In this document: positions 20,690 to 28,694 of the stretch, one piece after another | Numbering within the stretch: the first letter of the stretch is position 1 | Layout of the letters: every line of letters starts with the position of its first letter | Assembly: GCA_963709085.1 (NCBI GenBank) | Contig: CAVPVB010000007.1 | Span: 1,922,001 to 1,986,000 of the forward strand | Origin: Rhodovastum sp963709085 | Lineage (GTDB): Bacteria > Pseudomonadota > Alphaproteobacteria > Acetobacterales > Acetobacteraceae | Direction: 5' to 3' | Length of the DNA stretch: 64,000 nucleotides | Position numbers and translations under genes: made by a program | Notes under the pieces: model-generated | Told to the model about the DNA's origin: nothing | Database searches by the model: none | The model's input: only the letters and a program-made list of their open reading frames with translations

Positions 20690-20703
20690 AAAGGAGGTGA
20701 TCC
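20690..20703 (+). promoter_or_regulatory. Extended Shine-Dalgarno, 14-base complement to the 16S rRNA tail
   Basis: AAAGGAGGTGATCC is fully complementary to the usual bacterial 16S 3' end. A normal ribosome binding site uses 4-7 of these bases. It lies 7 bases (from the GGAGG core) before a GTG that opens a 23-codon ORF. Such a site should hold or recruit ribosomes strongly, which fits a leader peptide. On the other strand the same bases mimic the anti-Shine-Dalgarno tail. Confidence 0.75.
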
Positions 20704-20704
20704 A

Positions 20705-20776
20705 GTGTCTCATTGCCCGAACCCGGCTGGAGCCGTGACCTGGATGACCACCGCCGGATTTTCCGCGGCGGACTGA
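20705..20776 (+). CDS. Putative 23-aa leader peptide upstream of the decarboxylase
   Basis: GTG at 20705 opens 23 codons to a TGA at 20774. The peptide starts (M)SHCPNPAGAVTWMTTAGF and is neither a signal peptide nor a membrane segment. The extended Shine-Dalgarno is optimally spaced. After its stop come 34 bases, then an 11-bp hairpin, then about 190 bases before the decarboxylase. The layout resembles ornithine-sensing leaders upstream of ornithine decarboxylases (speFL in enterobacteria; the alphaproteobacterial speF RNA element is found in the same kind of position). Sensing is an inference; only the arrangement is seen. Confidence 0.5.
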   Translation: MSHCPNPAGAVTWMTTAGFSAAD

Positions 20777-20810
20777 CAGGCTGTCGTCGGCCAGCCGGCT
20801 GGCGCAATGC

Positions 20811-20838
20811 GAGGGCCCCGGTGCGAACCGGGGCCCTC
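20811..20838 (+). promoter_or_regulatory. Strong hairpin between leader ORF and decarboxylase
   Basis: Perfect 11-bp arms, GAGGGCCCCGG and CCGGGGCCCTC, enclose the loop TGCGAA. Every pair but one is G-C, so it should be very stable. No T-run follows (CTCATGTACG), which argues against a classical intrinsic terminator and for a Rho-linked, translational or antitermination role. It sits between the leader peptide and the decarboxylase coding region. Confidence 0.6.
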
Positions 20839-21025
20839 CTCATGTACGGGCTTAGAAGCATACGGGGCTGGGAAGCGGTCGGTTCCGCCGAATTCCTGCG
20901 GCCGCGGGGTGTTGTTCCCGGCTGGCGGGCTGTCAGAAAACTGCCATGCCGGCCCATTCGACAAGCGTCGCTGCAGCCGATATGGCTGCGCCGCGAACGC
21001 ACCCCCTCCCGCAGGAGATTCTCCC

Positions 21026-23377
21026 CTGGAATACCATCGGCGGTTCAAGTTTCTGGTCTGCGCCCCGGCTTTCGATGGCAGCGAACTCGAAGGCCAGCGG
21101 CTGCATGAAATCGTCACCAGTGTCGAGCAACTCGGCTTCCAGGTGGTGCGGGCCCGGCGCAGCGACGATGCGGAACTGGCGATCCGCACCGATGCCGCCA
21201 TCGGCTGCATCGTGGTGGACTGGGGTAAAGGCGGCCTGCTGGGCCGCGCCGCCTCGCTGATCGCGCTGATACGCCGGCGCGGGCTCGATGTGCCGATCCT
21301 GGTGCTGGTCCGCCGCAAGCGCCTGGAGGACATTCCGGTCGAGGTGCTGAACGATGTGGACGGCTATGTCTTCCTCGCCGAGGAGACGCCGGAATTCATC
21401 GCCAAGAACCTGGTCGGCCGGCTGCGCAACTACGCCGAATCGCTGAAGACGCCGTTCTTCGGCGCGCTGGTGGATTACGCCGAGGAAGGCAACCAGCTCT
21501 GGACCTGCCCCGGCCATAATGGCGGCATCTTCTACGGCCGCAGCCCGATCGGGCGCATCTTCGTGGAGCATCTCGGCGAGTCGGTGTTCCGCGACGACCT
21601 GGACAATTCGGTGCTCGACCTCGGCGACCTGCTGACCCACGAAGGGCCGGCGCTGGCCGCCCAGCGGGAGGCGGCGCGCATCTTCGGCGCCGAACGGACC
21701 TATTTCGTCCTCAACGGCACCTCGACCTCCAACAAAATCGTGCTGCAGGCGCTGGTGGCCGCCGGCGACCTGGTGCTGTTCGACCGCAACAACCACAAGG
21801 CGGCGCACCATGGCGCGCTGTTCCTGGGCGGCGGCATCCCGGTCTATCTGGAGACCGACCGCAACCCGTACGGCCTGATCGGCCCGATCGATATCGAGGC
21901 ACTCGACGAGACGCGCATTCGCGAAAGCATCCGCGACAATCCGCTGGTGACCGATCCGACGGCCTGGCAGCGCGAGCGCCCGTTCCGGGTCGCGGTGATC
22001 GAACAATGCAGCTACGACGGCACCATCATCAGCGCCGACCTGATCCTGAAGAAGCTCGGTCCGCTGTGCGACTACATCATGTTCGACGAAGCCTGGGCCG
22101 GCTTCATGAAGTTCCATCCGATCTACAAGGGCCGCTACGCCATGGGCCTGAGCGGCCTGACCGCGAACCAGCCGGGCGTGATCGCCACCCAGTCGGCGCA
22201 CAAGCAACTCGCCGGCCTGTCGCAGACGTCGCAGATCCATGTTCGCGACCGCCACATCGCCGGGCAGGACCGTCGCGTCGGCCACCGGCGATTCAATGAG
22301 ATGTTCCTGCTGCACGCCAGCACCTCGCCGTTCTATCCGCTGTTCGCCTCGCTCGATGTCGGCGCCCACATGATGAAAGGGCGGCAGGGCGAAGTGCTGT
22401 GGGACGACACGATCCGTCTCGGCATCGAACTGCGCAAGAAGCTGCGGGCCATCCGCCACGAGTTCGAGGAAAAGGAGGCCGTGCCGGCGCGGCGCTGGTT
22501 CTTCGAACCGTTCGTGCCGGATATCGTCATGTGGCGCGGCGGCAATGAAGCGGCGGTGCCGACGCCGTGGGAAAGCGTGCCGACCGACGAACTGGCGTCG
22601 GACCCGCAATTCTGGATGCTGAACCCGGGCGATGCGTGGCACGGTTTCAGCCATGTGGCGCCGGGCTACGCCATGACCGATCCCAACAAGCTGACCCTGC
22701 TGACGCCCGGCATCAACCGGCGGACCGGCGAGTACGAGGCGCACGGCGTGCCGGCCCCGGTGCTGGCCGAATATCTGCGCGAAAACCGTATCGTTGCCGA
22801 AAAGAACGACCTGAACAGCATCCTGTTCCTGCTGACCCCCGGCGTGGAATCCAGCAAGGCCGGCACGCTGCTGAGCTGGCTGGTGACCTTCAAGAAACTG
22901 CACGACGACAATGCGCCGCTGCAGGAGGTCCTGCCGGAGTTCATCCGCCCGCGCAGCGCGCGCTATACCGGGCTGGGCCTGCGCGACCTGTGTGCGCAGA
23001 TGCACGGGTTTTATCGCGATCGGCAGGTCGCCAGGTTGCAGCGGTTGCAGTTCCGCCGGAGGCATTTTCCGGAGATGGCGATGAAGCCGGACGAAGCGGT
23101 GCGCCAGCTGGTGCGCAACAACGTGGACTACCTGCCGATCGACAGCATCGCCGGCCGCATCGCGACGACGCTGATGCTGGTCTATCCGCCCGGCATCGCC
23201 ACCATCATCCCGGGCGAGCGGCTGGACGAACGCGCCCAGCCGATGATCGATTATCTGCTGGTGTTCGAACGCGCGGCCAATCTGTTTCCGGGGTTCGAGA
23301 CCGAGATACAGGGGGTTTATCGCGAGAAGGAGCCGGATGGTTCCATTCGCTTTTATACTTATGTGGCGCGCGAGTAG
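21026..23377 (+). CDS. Orn/Lys/Arg-type PLP-dependent decarboxylase (large, fold type I)
   Basis: A cytosolic amino-acid decarboxylase of about 783 aa that makes a polyamine or other diamine. The PLP lysine is in TQSAHKQLAG, preceded by the PLP-binding FDEAWAGFMKFHP. The N-terminal wing domain (FKFLVCAPAFDG to about residue 130) and C-terminal domain (YPPGIATIIPGERL) match the SpeC/CadA/AdiA group. Which amino acid it uses is not settled; the leader arrangement points to ornithine. The start is uncertain: the coding pattern begins at EYHRRFKF, the only suitable codon behind GCAGGAG is CTG 21026, and the next upstream ATG (20807) would place the hairpin inside the gene. Confidence 0.88.
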   Translation: MEYHRRFKFLVCAPAFDGSELEGQRLHEIVTSVEQLGFQVVRARRSDDAELAIRTDAAIGCIVVDWGKGGLLGRAASLIALIRRRGLDVPILVLVRRKRLEDIPVEVLNDVDGYVFLAEETPEFIAKNLVGRLRNYAESLKTPFFGALVDYAEEGNQLWTCPGHNGGIFYGRSPIGRIFVEHLGESVFRDDLDNSVLDLGDLLTHEGPALAAQREAARIFGAERTYFVLNGTSTSNKIVLQALVAAGDLVLFDRNNHKAAHHGALFLGGGIPVYLETDRNPYGLIGPIDIEALDETRIRESIRDNPLVTDPTAWQRERPFRVAVIEQCSYDGTIISADLILKKLGPLCDYIMFDEAWAGFMKFHPIYKGRYAMGLSGLTANQPGVIATQSAHKQLAGLSQTSQIHVRDRHIAGQDRRVGHRRFNEMFLLHASTSPFYPLFASLDVGAHMMKGRQGEVLWDDTIRLGIELRKKLRAIRHEFEEKEAVPARRWFFEPFVPDIVMWRGGNEAAVPTPWESVPTDELASDPQFWMLNPGDAWHGFSHVAPGYAMTDPNKLTLLTPGINRRTGEYEAHGVPAPVLAEYLRENRIVAEKNDLNSILFLLTPGVESSKAGTLLSWLVTFKKLHDDNAPLQEVLPEFIRPRSARYTGLGLRDLCAQMHGFYRDRQVARLQRLQFRRRHFPEMAMKPDEAVRQLVRNNVDYLPIDSIAGRIATTLMLVYPPGIATIIPGERLDERAQPMIDYLLVFERAANLFPGFETEIQGVYREKEPDGSIRFYTYVARE

Positions 23378-23378
23378 A

Positions 23379-23450
23379 CGGGAAGGAAGGCCAGGGCTCT
23401 GCCCTGGACCCGGCAGGGGCCGAGAGGCCCCTGCACCCCATTCCGTGGGG
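23379..23450. repeat. GC-rich dispersed palindromic element, copy A
   Basis: Begins GGGAAGGAAGGCCAGGGC and carries two adjacent hairpins: CCAGGGC/GCCCTGG with loop TCT (23391-23407) and CAGGGGCC/GGCCCCTG with loop GAGA (23414-23433). The first part recurs almost exactly at 57107-57139 and, inverted, at 57308-57346. It follows the decarboxylase stop and may stabilise or end that mRNA. Confidence 0.75.
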
Positions 23451-23587
23451 GGGCGGGGAAAAATGGCGGGATAGCATGCCTCCGCCGTTCGGCTTGCCTG
23501 GCGCATCCGGAGTCGATTCGATTATCTCAATGAATTATTGTCGTTCTCCGTCAGTTCCGAGACGGCCTCCTGAGGCAAGGTGGCGCG

Positions 23588-24562
23588 ATGGACCGGTCCG
23601 ATGTTCCGCTCGATGTGCTGCGGCTTGCCGAGGCATTGGTGTTTGCCAGCCCTGAGCCGGTGACATGGAAGACGCTTGCTCCGCTGTTACCATCGCATCT
23701 CGACGCTGACAGGGTGTTCCGCGCGTTGCAGCTTCATTGTGCCGATCGTGGCGTGGTGCTTGTTGAACATGACGGCGGCTGGGTGTTTCGCACGGCCGCC
23801 GATCTCGCGGGGCCGCTCCGGTCGGTGCTGGGCGAGCGACGCAAGCTGCCCAGGGTGGCGCTGGAGGTGCTGGTGGTGATCGCCCTGCATCAGCCGATCA
23901 CGCGCACGGAGATAGAGGATATGCGGGGGGTTGCGCTTGCCCAGGCCACCATGGACCTGTTGCTTGAGGCGGGGATGATTACGTCGCATGGGCGCAAACA
24001 GACGGCCGGCAGTCCTTCTTTGTGGGTGACGACGCCCCTATTCCTGGCTCAGTTCGGCCTGCGCAGCATCAGCGACATACCTGGATCTCACCTGCCCTTG
24101 CCGGTCCCGGGCGGGCGAGCGGGCAAGGGCAGCCTCGGTTCCGAGTTCCGGCATATGGCGCGACAGGCTCAGAGCCTGAAAATCTTTCGCCAGACCGCCA
24201 GATGTCGATGGCGTCCGAATTTTCCCCAAAAGTGGCGGAGTAAATTTCCCCACTTCGATGCGGCATCGCGGGTCAGCGCCCGGCAGGAGGCCACCTGTCC
24301 CCCGATGGTTCGGGGGAGGTCGGGGTTGGTCCGGTTTGGGGGAGTTGATCATGATCCTGGAGTTGCACCATCAAGGCTTGAGCGTTTCGACGATCGCCCG
24401 GCGCACGGGGTTGGACCGGGGCAGGGTGCGCCAATACGTCAGCCGCGGAGTGGAACCAGCGGCTGGCTCGTCGGTCAGCGAAGGAACTTCGGCCACCGGC
24501 CACTCAGCGGCAGAGGTGGCCGGGGAAATTTGGACAGGGCGATAAGTGGAAAATCTGCCTGA
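23588..24562 (+). CDS. Orphan ScpB-like protein with an IS-derived C-terminus
   Basis: Residues 1-165 match the winged-helix chromosome segregation protein ScpB: LRLAEALVFASPEPVTWKTLAPLLP, ALEVLVVIALHQPITRTEIEDMRGV and FGLRSISDIPG. Normal ScpB ends soon after this point. Here the frame continues another 160 residues through sequence that belongs to IS21 ends (antisense or out of frame to the transposase), so the native stop has been lost. No scpA is adjacent, whereas scpA and scpB are usually neighbours in alphaproteobacteria, so this is probably a second, decaying copy or an acquired paralogue. Confidence 0.6.
   Translation: MDRSDVPLDVLRLAEALVFASPEPVTWKTLAPLLPSHLDADRVFRALQLHCADRGVVLVEHDGGWVFRTAADLAGPLRSVLGERRKLPRVALEVLVVIALHQPITRTEIEDMRGVALAQATMDLLLEAGMITSHGRKQTAGSPSLWVTTPLFLAQFGLRSISDIPGSHLPLPVPGGRAGKGSLGSEFRHMARQAQSLKIFRQTARCRWRPNFPQKWRSKFPHFDAASRVSARQEATCPPMVRGRSGLVRFGGVDHDPGVAPSRLERFDDRPAHGVGPGQGAPIRQPRSGTSGWLVGQRRNFGHRPLSGRGGRGNLDRAISGKSA
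24203..24545 (+). mobile_element. IS21-family remnant with istA start
   Basis: ATG 24351 opens the helix-turn-helix N-terminus of an IstA transposase (MILELHHQGLSVSTIARRTG, then LDRGRVRQYVSRGVEP), cut off after about 45 residues and closed by a stop at 24545. Before it, from TGTCGATGGCG at 24203, there are repeated TTTTCCCC / AATTTCCCC blocks of the type found in IS21 ends, and GGGGAAATTTGG near 24524 looks like the opposite end. Nearly all of istA and istB is gone. The exact ends are estimates. Confidence 0.6.
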
Positions 24563-24595
24563 GAGCGGCGAGGATGCCGCGGATCAGGAGAGAGA

Positions 24596-24768
24596 ATGGC
24601 AAAGCGAGCGCGGCGGACGCATAATCCGGCTTTCAAGGCGAAGGTGGCGTTGGCCGCCGTCAAGGGGGGAGACGCTGGCCGAGTTGGCGCAGCAGTATGA
24701 CGTGCATCCGAATCAGATCACGGCCTGGAAGGCGGACCTGGTCGACGGCGCCGCCGGGGGCTTTGGCA
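24596..24768 (+). pseudogene. IS3-family OrfA fragment, frameshifted
   Basis: ATG 24596 with CAGGAGAG upstream begins MAKRARRTHNPAFKAKVALA, the typical OrfA N-terminus of an IS3-group transposase. After the G6 run at 24664-24669 the rest (ETLAELAQQYDVHPNQITAWK) continues in a different frame, so one base was gained. The fragment ends at GAAGGFG, about 60 residues in, where it joins an unrelated IS5 sequence. Confidence 0.75.
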
Positions 24769-24770
24769 GC

Positions 24771-25148
24771 AAGGCCTGCGTGCTCGCCGACGCCTCCGGC
24801 CGGGCAATCGGCTTCAAGTTCGCGCCCGGGCAGGCGCGCGAACTGCCGCTGGCGCCGGCGCTGCTGGCCCTGCTCGTCGCCATCCCGCGGTGGATTCTGG
24901 GCGACCGCGGCTATTCCTCGCATCTTTTCCGCACGTTGATCTGGAACCTGGGGGCCCGTCCGGCGATCCCGTCCAGGCGCAACGAGGCGCAGGTCGCCTG
25001 TCCACCCTGGATCTACCACAACCGCAACCTGGTCGAACGCCTGTGGAACCGGCTGAAGGAATGGCGGGCGGTTGCGACGCGATATGAAAAGACCGCGCGC
25101 TCCTTCATGGGCGTACTTTGCATGGCGGCAACAATGGACTGGATAAAG
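24771..25148 (+). mobile_element. IS5-family (IS427-like) transposase C-terminal fragment
   Basis: Reading in frame with the end of the OrfA fragment, the sequence gives LADASGRAIGFKF, then ILGDRGYSSHLF (second catalytic Asp), then YHNRNLVERLWNRLK, which fits the Y-(2)-R-(3)-E-(6)-K signature of IS4/IS5 transposases, then TRYEKTARSFMG and the closing MDWIK. The N-terminus is missing. The frame stays open to 25472 through a Pro-rich stretch (PSYKPPSLYTPPPPY) that is probably not part of the IS; its nature is unclear. Confidence 0.75.
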
Positions 25149-25496
25149 GCATATACAAGAACTCAAGGACTAACAGAACCTAGGGTGGCAGCCAACGCCG
25201 AAGTTCATCGCCGCTCTGCCCAGAGAAATGTATCCGCACCGGTCTATAGGCCAGCGCCGGACCAAGAGGCGCCAGCTATGCCGAGCTACAAGCCCCCATC
25301 GCTCTACACTCCGCCGCCGCCCTACATGCCGACCACAGCGCCGATAGCTTTGCCCGACCGGTGTTCCATGATGTCCTGCTCTCAGCCGTCGCCACCGCCG
25401 ACCACGTTCGTACCATATCAAGCGGTGGCGCCGCTGATGCCGGGGATCAACCCGAACGGCACGGCCAGATAGGGAGCCGACGCGGTAGACTTGGCG

Positions 25497-25649
25497 CTAC
25501 TTGTCCGCCGCCAGCTTCGCCGCCTCGCGCTCCCGAATTTCCCGGCACTTCTGGTGCAGCGCCCGCTTGTCGGCCCGCAACGCGGCGATCTCGTCCGGTG
25601 TGAGGCGCCGAGGCGCTGGGTAGGCGGGCGGTTGCGGGTTGCCGGGCAT
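25497..25649 (-). CDS. Small 50-aa hypothetical protein
   Basis: A short gene that is easy to miss. The product starts MPGNPQPPAYPAPRRLTPDE and continues as a charged helix (IAALRADKRALHQKCREIRE) ending KLAADK. AAGGAGG sits 7 bases before the ATG, an excellent ribosome binding site. Composition is that of a soluble basic/acidic helical protein with one cysteine. It lies between IS debris and tRNA-Glu. I do not recognise the family; it may be a small phage- or island-borne protein. Confidence 0.6.
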   Translation of the reverse strand: MPGNPQPPAYPAPRRLTPDEIAALRADKRALHQKCREIREREAAKLAADK

Positions 25650-26066
25650 GGCTGCGCCTCCTTGCGGATGCGACACCGCGCCGGCTGTCGAAGCAGCACC
25701 CGGCGGGGCGGTGTCTGGGCTTTCGACCCGAAAGGGGGTGCTATCGCCGGGTCCGCTTAGCGGTCCCCCGGTAGCAGAAAGCCGTGTTCGGCGACGCGCC
25801 GGGATTGGCCGGGCAGCGCGCCGCTACAGGTAGGCGAGGGCGGGGGCGCCGATCAAGGCCGCGCCGAGGGGTGAACGAGGCGTTCGCCCTGTCGGTTCTG
25901 ATGATCCAGCGCCCCTATGCTGGCGCTGCACCCCTCCTGAGCAATGCCGCTATAGCTCCTGCCCGCTCTGTTCCGTCCCGTCCCGTCCGGTAGCATCCAT
26001 GCCGTATATTTGCCGTATGGACCCTGTGAGGGCGGGGAGGATGCGGCCCAAGCCATTGAAAATGCC

Positions 26067-26141
26067 TGGCGACCCCTACGGGGCTCGAACCCGTGTTACC
26101 AGCGTGAAAGGCTGGTGTCCTAACCACTAGACGAAGGGGTC
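26067..26141 (-). tRNA. tRNA-Glu (anticodon TTC)
   Basis: On the minus strand the acceptor stem GACCCCT (26141-26135) pairs with AGGGGTC (26077-26071), and the CCA end is encoded (26069-26067). The D-arm region TCTAGTGGTTAGGACA, the anticodon stem CCAGCC-TTTCACG-GCTGG with TTC, and the T-arm GGGTTCGAGCCC are all present. The anticodon TTC reads GAA/GAG. Total length with CCA is 75 bases. IS remnants lie just 3' of it, a common place for integration. Confidence 0.96.
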
Positions 26142-26229
26142 GGCCGGACCCGCCGTGGATAGACAAACGCGCCCGGCCTGCCAAGCGCAAATCCATCGGC
26201 GCAGAGAGCCGCAGGTCTGGCAGGATATA

Positions 26230-27129
26230 ATGATGCGGTTCCTTCCCGTGTTTCTCGATCTGGCCGGACGGCGCGCGCTGGTGGTGGGCGATGGCCCGGC
26301 CGCACGCCGCAAGGCCGCCCTGCTCGAATCTGCCGGCGCCGTGGTGGTGGCCCGGCCGGGCTTCTCTCCTGAGGATCTGCCCGGATGCCGCCTCGCCATC
26401 GGCGCCGACGCGGCGGAGACGGATTTGCAGGCGCTGAGCGAAGCGGCGCAGGCGGCCGGCGTGCCGGTGAACATCGTGGACCGGCCGGAGCTCTGCAGTT
26501 TCATCATGCCCGCCATCATCGACCGCGACCCGGTGGTAGTGGCGGTCTCCACTGGCGGGGCGGCGCCGGTGCTGGCGCGGCTGCTGCGCGCGCGCATCGA
26601 GGCCGCGCTGCCGCCTGGCATCGGCCGGCTCGCCGCGGTGGCGGGCAGCGTGGCCGCGGAGCTGCGCCGGCGCCTGCCCGATATCGGACAACGGCGGCGC
26701 GTGCTGGAACGATCCCTCTCGGGCGCCACTGCCGAACTGGCCTTCGCCGGCCGGGACGCCGAGGCGCGGGCTTCTCTCCTGGCCGCCGCCGCGGCCGACG
26801 CGCCGGCGCCGGGGTTCGTCCATTTCGTCGGCGCGCCGGCGGAGGCCGATCTGCTCACCCTGCGGGCGCAGCGTGTGCTGGGCGAGGCCGATGCCGTGCT
26901 GTACGACCCCGGCGTGCCGGCACCGGTGCTCGATGCCGCCCGCCGCGACGCCGATCGCCAGCCAGCCGGCACCACCGACGCGGCGAAGCTGGCGGCTGGC
27001 GGGGCGCGCGTGGTGCGCCTGGTCGCCGGCGACCCGCAGGCGGCCTGCGACCGCGAGGCGGCATCGCTGCAGGGCGTGGCGTTCGCCGTGGTGCCCGGCA
27101 TCTTCATGCCACCACCTCCCCACGGGTGA
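26230..27129 (+). CDS. Siroheme synthase-like protein with truncated methylase domain
   Basis: Residues 1-150 match the N-terminal half of CysG/Met8: LPVFLDLAGRRALVVGDGPAARRKAALL (NAD-binding), FIMPAIIDRDPVVVAVSTGGAAPVLARLLR and the dimerisation region. This half oxidises precorrin-2 and can insert iron to make siroheme. From about residue 205 the start of the uroporphyrinogen methyltransferase domain is visible (FVHFVGAPAEADLLTLRAQRVLGEADAVLYD), but it is compressed and stops at FAVVPGI, where a normal domain still has about 150 residues. A full CysG has about 460 aa; this has 299. Methylase activity is therefore not expected. Confidence 0.78.
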   Translation: MMRFLPVFLDLAGRRALVVGDGPAARRKAALLESAGAVVVARPGFSPEDLPGCRLAIGADAAETDLQALSEAAQAAGVPVNIVDRPELCSFIMPAIIDRDPVVVAVSTGGAAPVLARLLRARIEAALPPGIGRLAAVAGSVAAELRRRLPDIGQRRRVLERSLSGATAELAFAGRDAEARASLLAAAAADAPAPGFVHFVGAPAEADLLTLRAQRVLGEADAVLYDPGVPAPVLDAARRDADRQPAGTTDAAKLAAGGARVVRLVAGDPQAACDREAASLQGVAFAVVPGIFMPPPPHG

Positions 27130-27184
27130 CGATCTTGTCCCCGCCCGAATCCCCGGCGATGCTGCCGTCCAGGGAGACCGCACC

Positions 27185-28681
27185 ATGTCACGCGACCTGA
27201 TCCTCGCCATCGACCAGGGCACCACCTCCACCCGCAGCATCGCCTTCCGCGCCCCGCAACTGGCGCCGGCCGCCATCGCCCGGCGCGACCTGCCGCAGCA
27301 TTTCCCCGCCTCCGGCTGGGTGGAGCACGACCCCGAAGACATTTTCGCCCACAGCGTGGCGACCCTGCGCGAAGCCCTGGCCCAGGCCGGCGGCAATGCC
27401 TGGAACGTCGCCGCCATCGGCATCACCAATCAGCGTGAAACCACCCTGGTCTGGGACCGTGCCAGCGGCAAACCGATCCACAACGCCATCGTCTGGCAGG
27501 ACCGCCGCACCGCCCCCGCCTGCACCGGCCTGCGCGCCGCCGGGCACGAGCTCCTCATCACCCAACGCACCGGCCTGCTGCTCGACCCGTATTTCTCGGC
27601 GACAAAACTTGCGTGGCTGCTCGACAACGTTGATGGCGCGCGGGCGGCGGCCGCGGCCGGGCGGCTCGCCTTCGGCACCGTCGACACCTGGCTGCTGTGG
27701 CGTCTCACCGGCGGGCAGGTGCATGCCACCGACGCCACCAATGCCAGCCGCACCATGCTCTACGACATCGCCAAAGGCTGCTGGGACCGCGAACTGCTCG
27801 ACCTGTTCCGCATCCCCGCTTCCCTGCTGCCGGAGGTTCGGGATTCATCCGGCCTGTTCGGCGATGCGGCGCGAGAGTTCCTCGGCGCCGAGGTGCCGGT
27901 CATGGGCATCGCCGGCGACCAGCAGGCCGCCGCCGTCGGGCAGGCCTGTTTCTCGCCCGGCATGGTCAAATCCACCTACGGCACCGGCTGCTTCCTGCTG
28001 CTGCACACCGGCACCACCCCGGTCGCCTCACGCACCCGCATGCTGACCACGGTGGCCCTGCAACTGGCGGGCAAACGCACCTATGCGCTGGAGGGGGCCA
28101 TCTTCGTCGCCGGCGCCGCGGTGCAGTGGCTGCGCGACGGGTTGCACATCATCCGCGACGCCGCCGAGGCGAGCACGCTCGCCGCCCGTGCCGACGCCCA
28201 GCACCCCGTGTATCTGGTGCCGGCCTTCGTCGGCCTCGGCGCGCCGCACTGGAACGCCGCGGCGCGCGGCGCGCTGTTCGGCCTGACGCGCGCCACCGGC
28301 CCGGCCGAACTGGCCCGCGCCGCGCTGGAAAGCGTCGCCTACCAGACCCGCGACCTGATCGAGGCCATGCGCGCCGACTGGTCCGCCAGCGCCGACACCG
28401 TGCTGCGGGTGGATGGCGGCATGGTGGCGAGCGACTGGACCATGCAGTTCCTCGCCGACATGCTGGGCGCCCCGGTCGACCGGCCGGTGGTGCTGGAAAC
28501 CACCGCCCTCGGCGCCGCCTATCTGGCCGGCCGTGCCGCCGACATCTGCCCCGATCCGGCGGCGTTCTCCCGTTCCTGGGCGCTGCAGCGCCGTTTTCAG
28601 CCGCACATGGAAGCGGCCGAGCGGGCAAACCGCTATGCCGGCTGGCAGGACGCCGTGCGCCGCACCCTGCCCGCCGGCTGA
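27185..28681 (+). CDS. glpK: Glycerol kinase
   Basis: ATP-dependent phosphorylation of glycerol to glycerol 3-phosphate in the cytosol. The 498-aa product has LAIDQGTTSTRSIAF at the N-terminus, ITNQRETTLVWDRASGKPIHNAIVWQDRRT (substrate contacts), MGIAGDQQAAAVGQ, and STYGTGCFLLLHTG, then VFVAG-like and ALESVAYQTRDLIEAM of the FGGY fold. An AGGGAGAC site lies upstream of ATG 27185. glpD, the next enzyme in the pathway, is in the same window at 42015 but not in the same operon. Confidence 0.97.
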   Translation: MSRDLILAIDQGTTSTRSIAFRAPQLAPAAIARRDLPQHFPASGWVEHDPEDIFAHSVATLREALAQAGGNAWNVAAIGITNQRETTLVWDRASGKPIHNAIVWQDRRTAPACTGLRAAGHELLITQRTGLLLDPYFSATKLAWLLDNVDGARAAAAAGRLAFGTVDTWLLWRLTGGQVHATDATNASRTMLYDIAKGCWDRELLDLFRIPASLLPEVRDSSGLFGDAAREFLGAEVPVMGIAGDQQAAAVGQACFSPGMVKSTYGTGCFLLLHTGTTPVASRTRMLTTVALQLAGKRTYALEGAIFVAGAAVQWLRDGLHIIRDAAEASTLAARADAQHPVYLVPAFVGLGAPHWNAAARGALFGLTRATGPAELARAALESVAYQTRDLIEAMRADWSASADTVLRVDGGMVASDWTMQFLADMLGAPVDRPVVLETTALGAAYLAGRAADICPDPAAFSRSWALQRRFQPHMEAAERANRYAGWQDAVRRTLPAG

Positions 28682-28694
28682 CCGCGCCGCAGCC

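Noticed and set aside
20690..20703. End of a 16S rRNA gene on the minus strand
   Set aside because: Only the 14-base tail matches; the bases before it are not rRNA. It fits better as an extended Shine-Dalgarno on the plus strand.
20811..20838. Intrinsic terminator
   Set aside because: The stem is strong but no T-run follows, so it is listed as a regulatory hairpin.
24258..24545. Functional IS21 transposase
   Set aside because: Only the first 45 or so residues of IstA remain and istB is absent.
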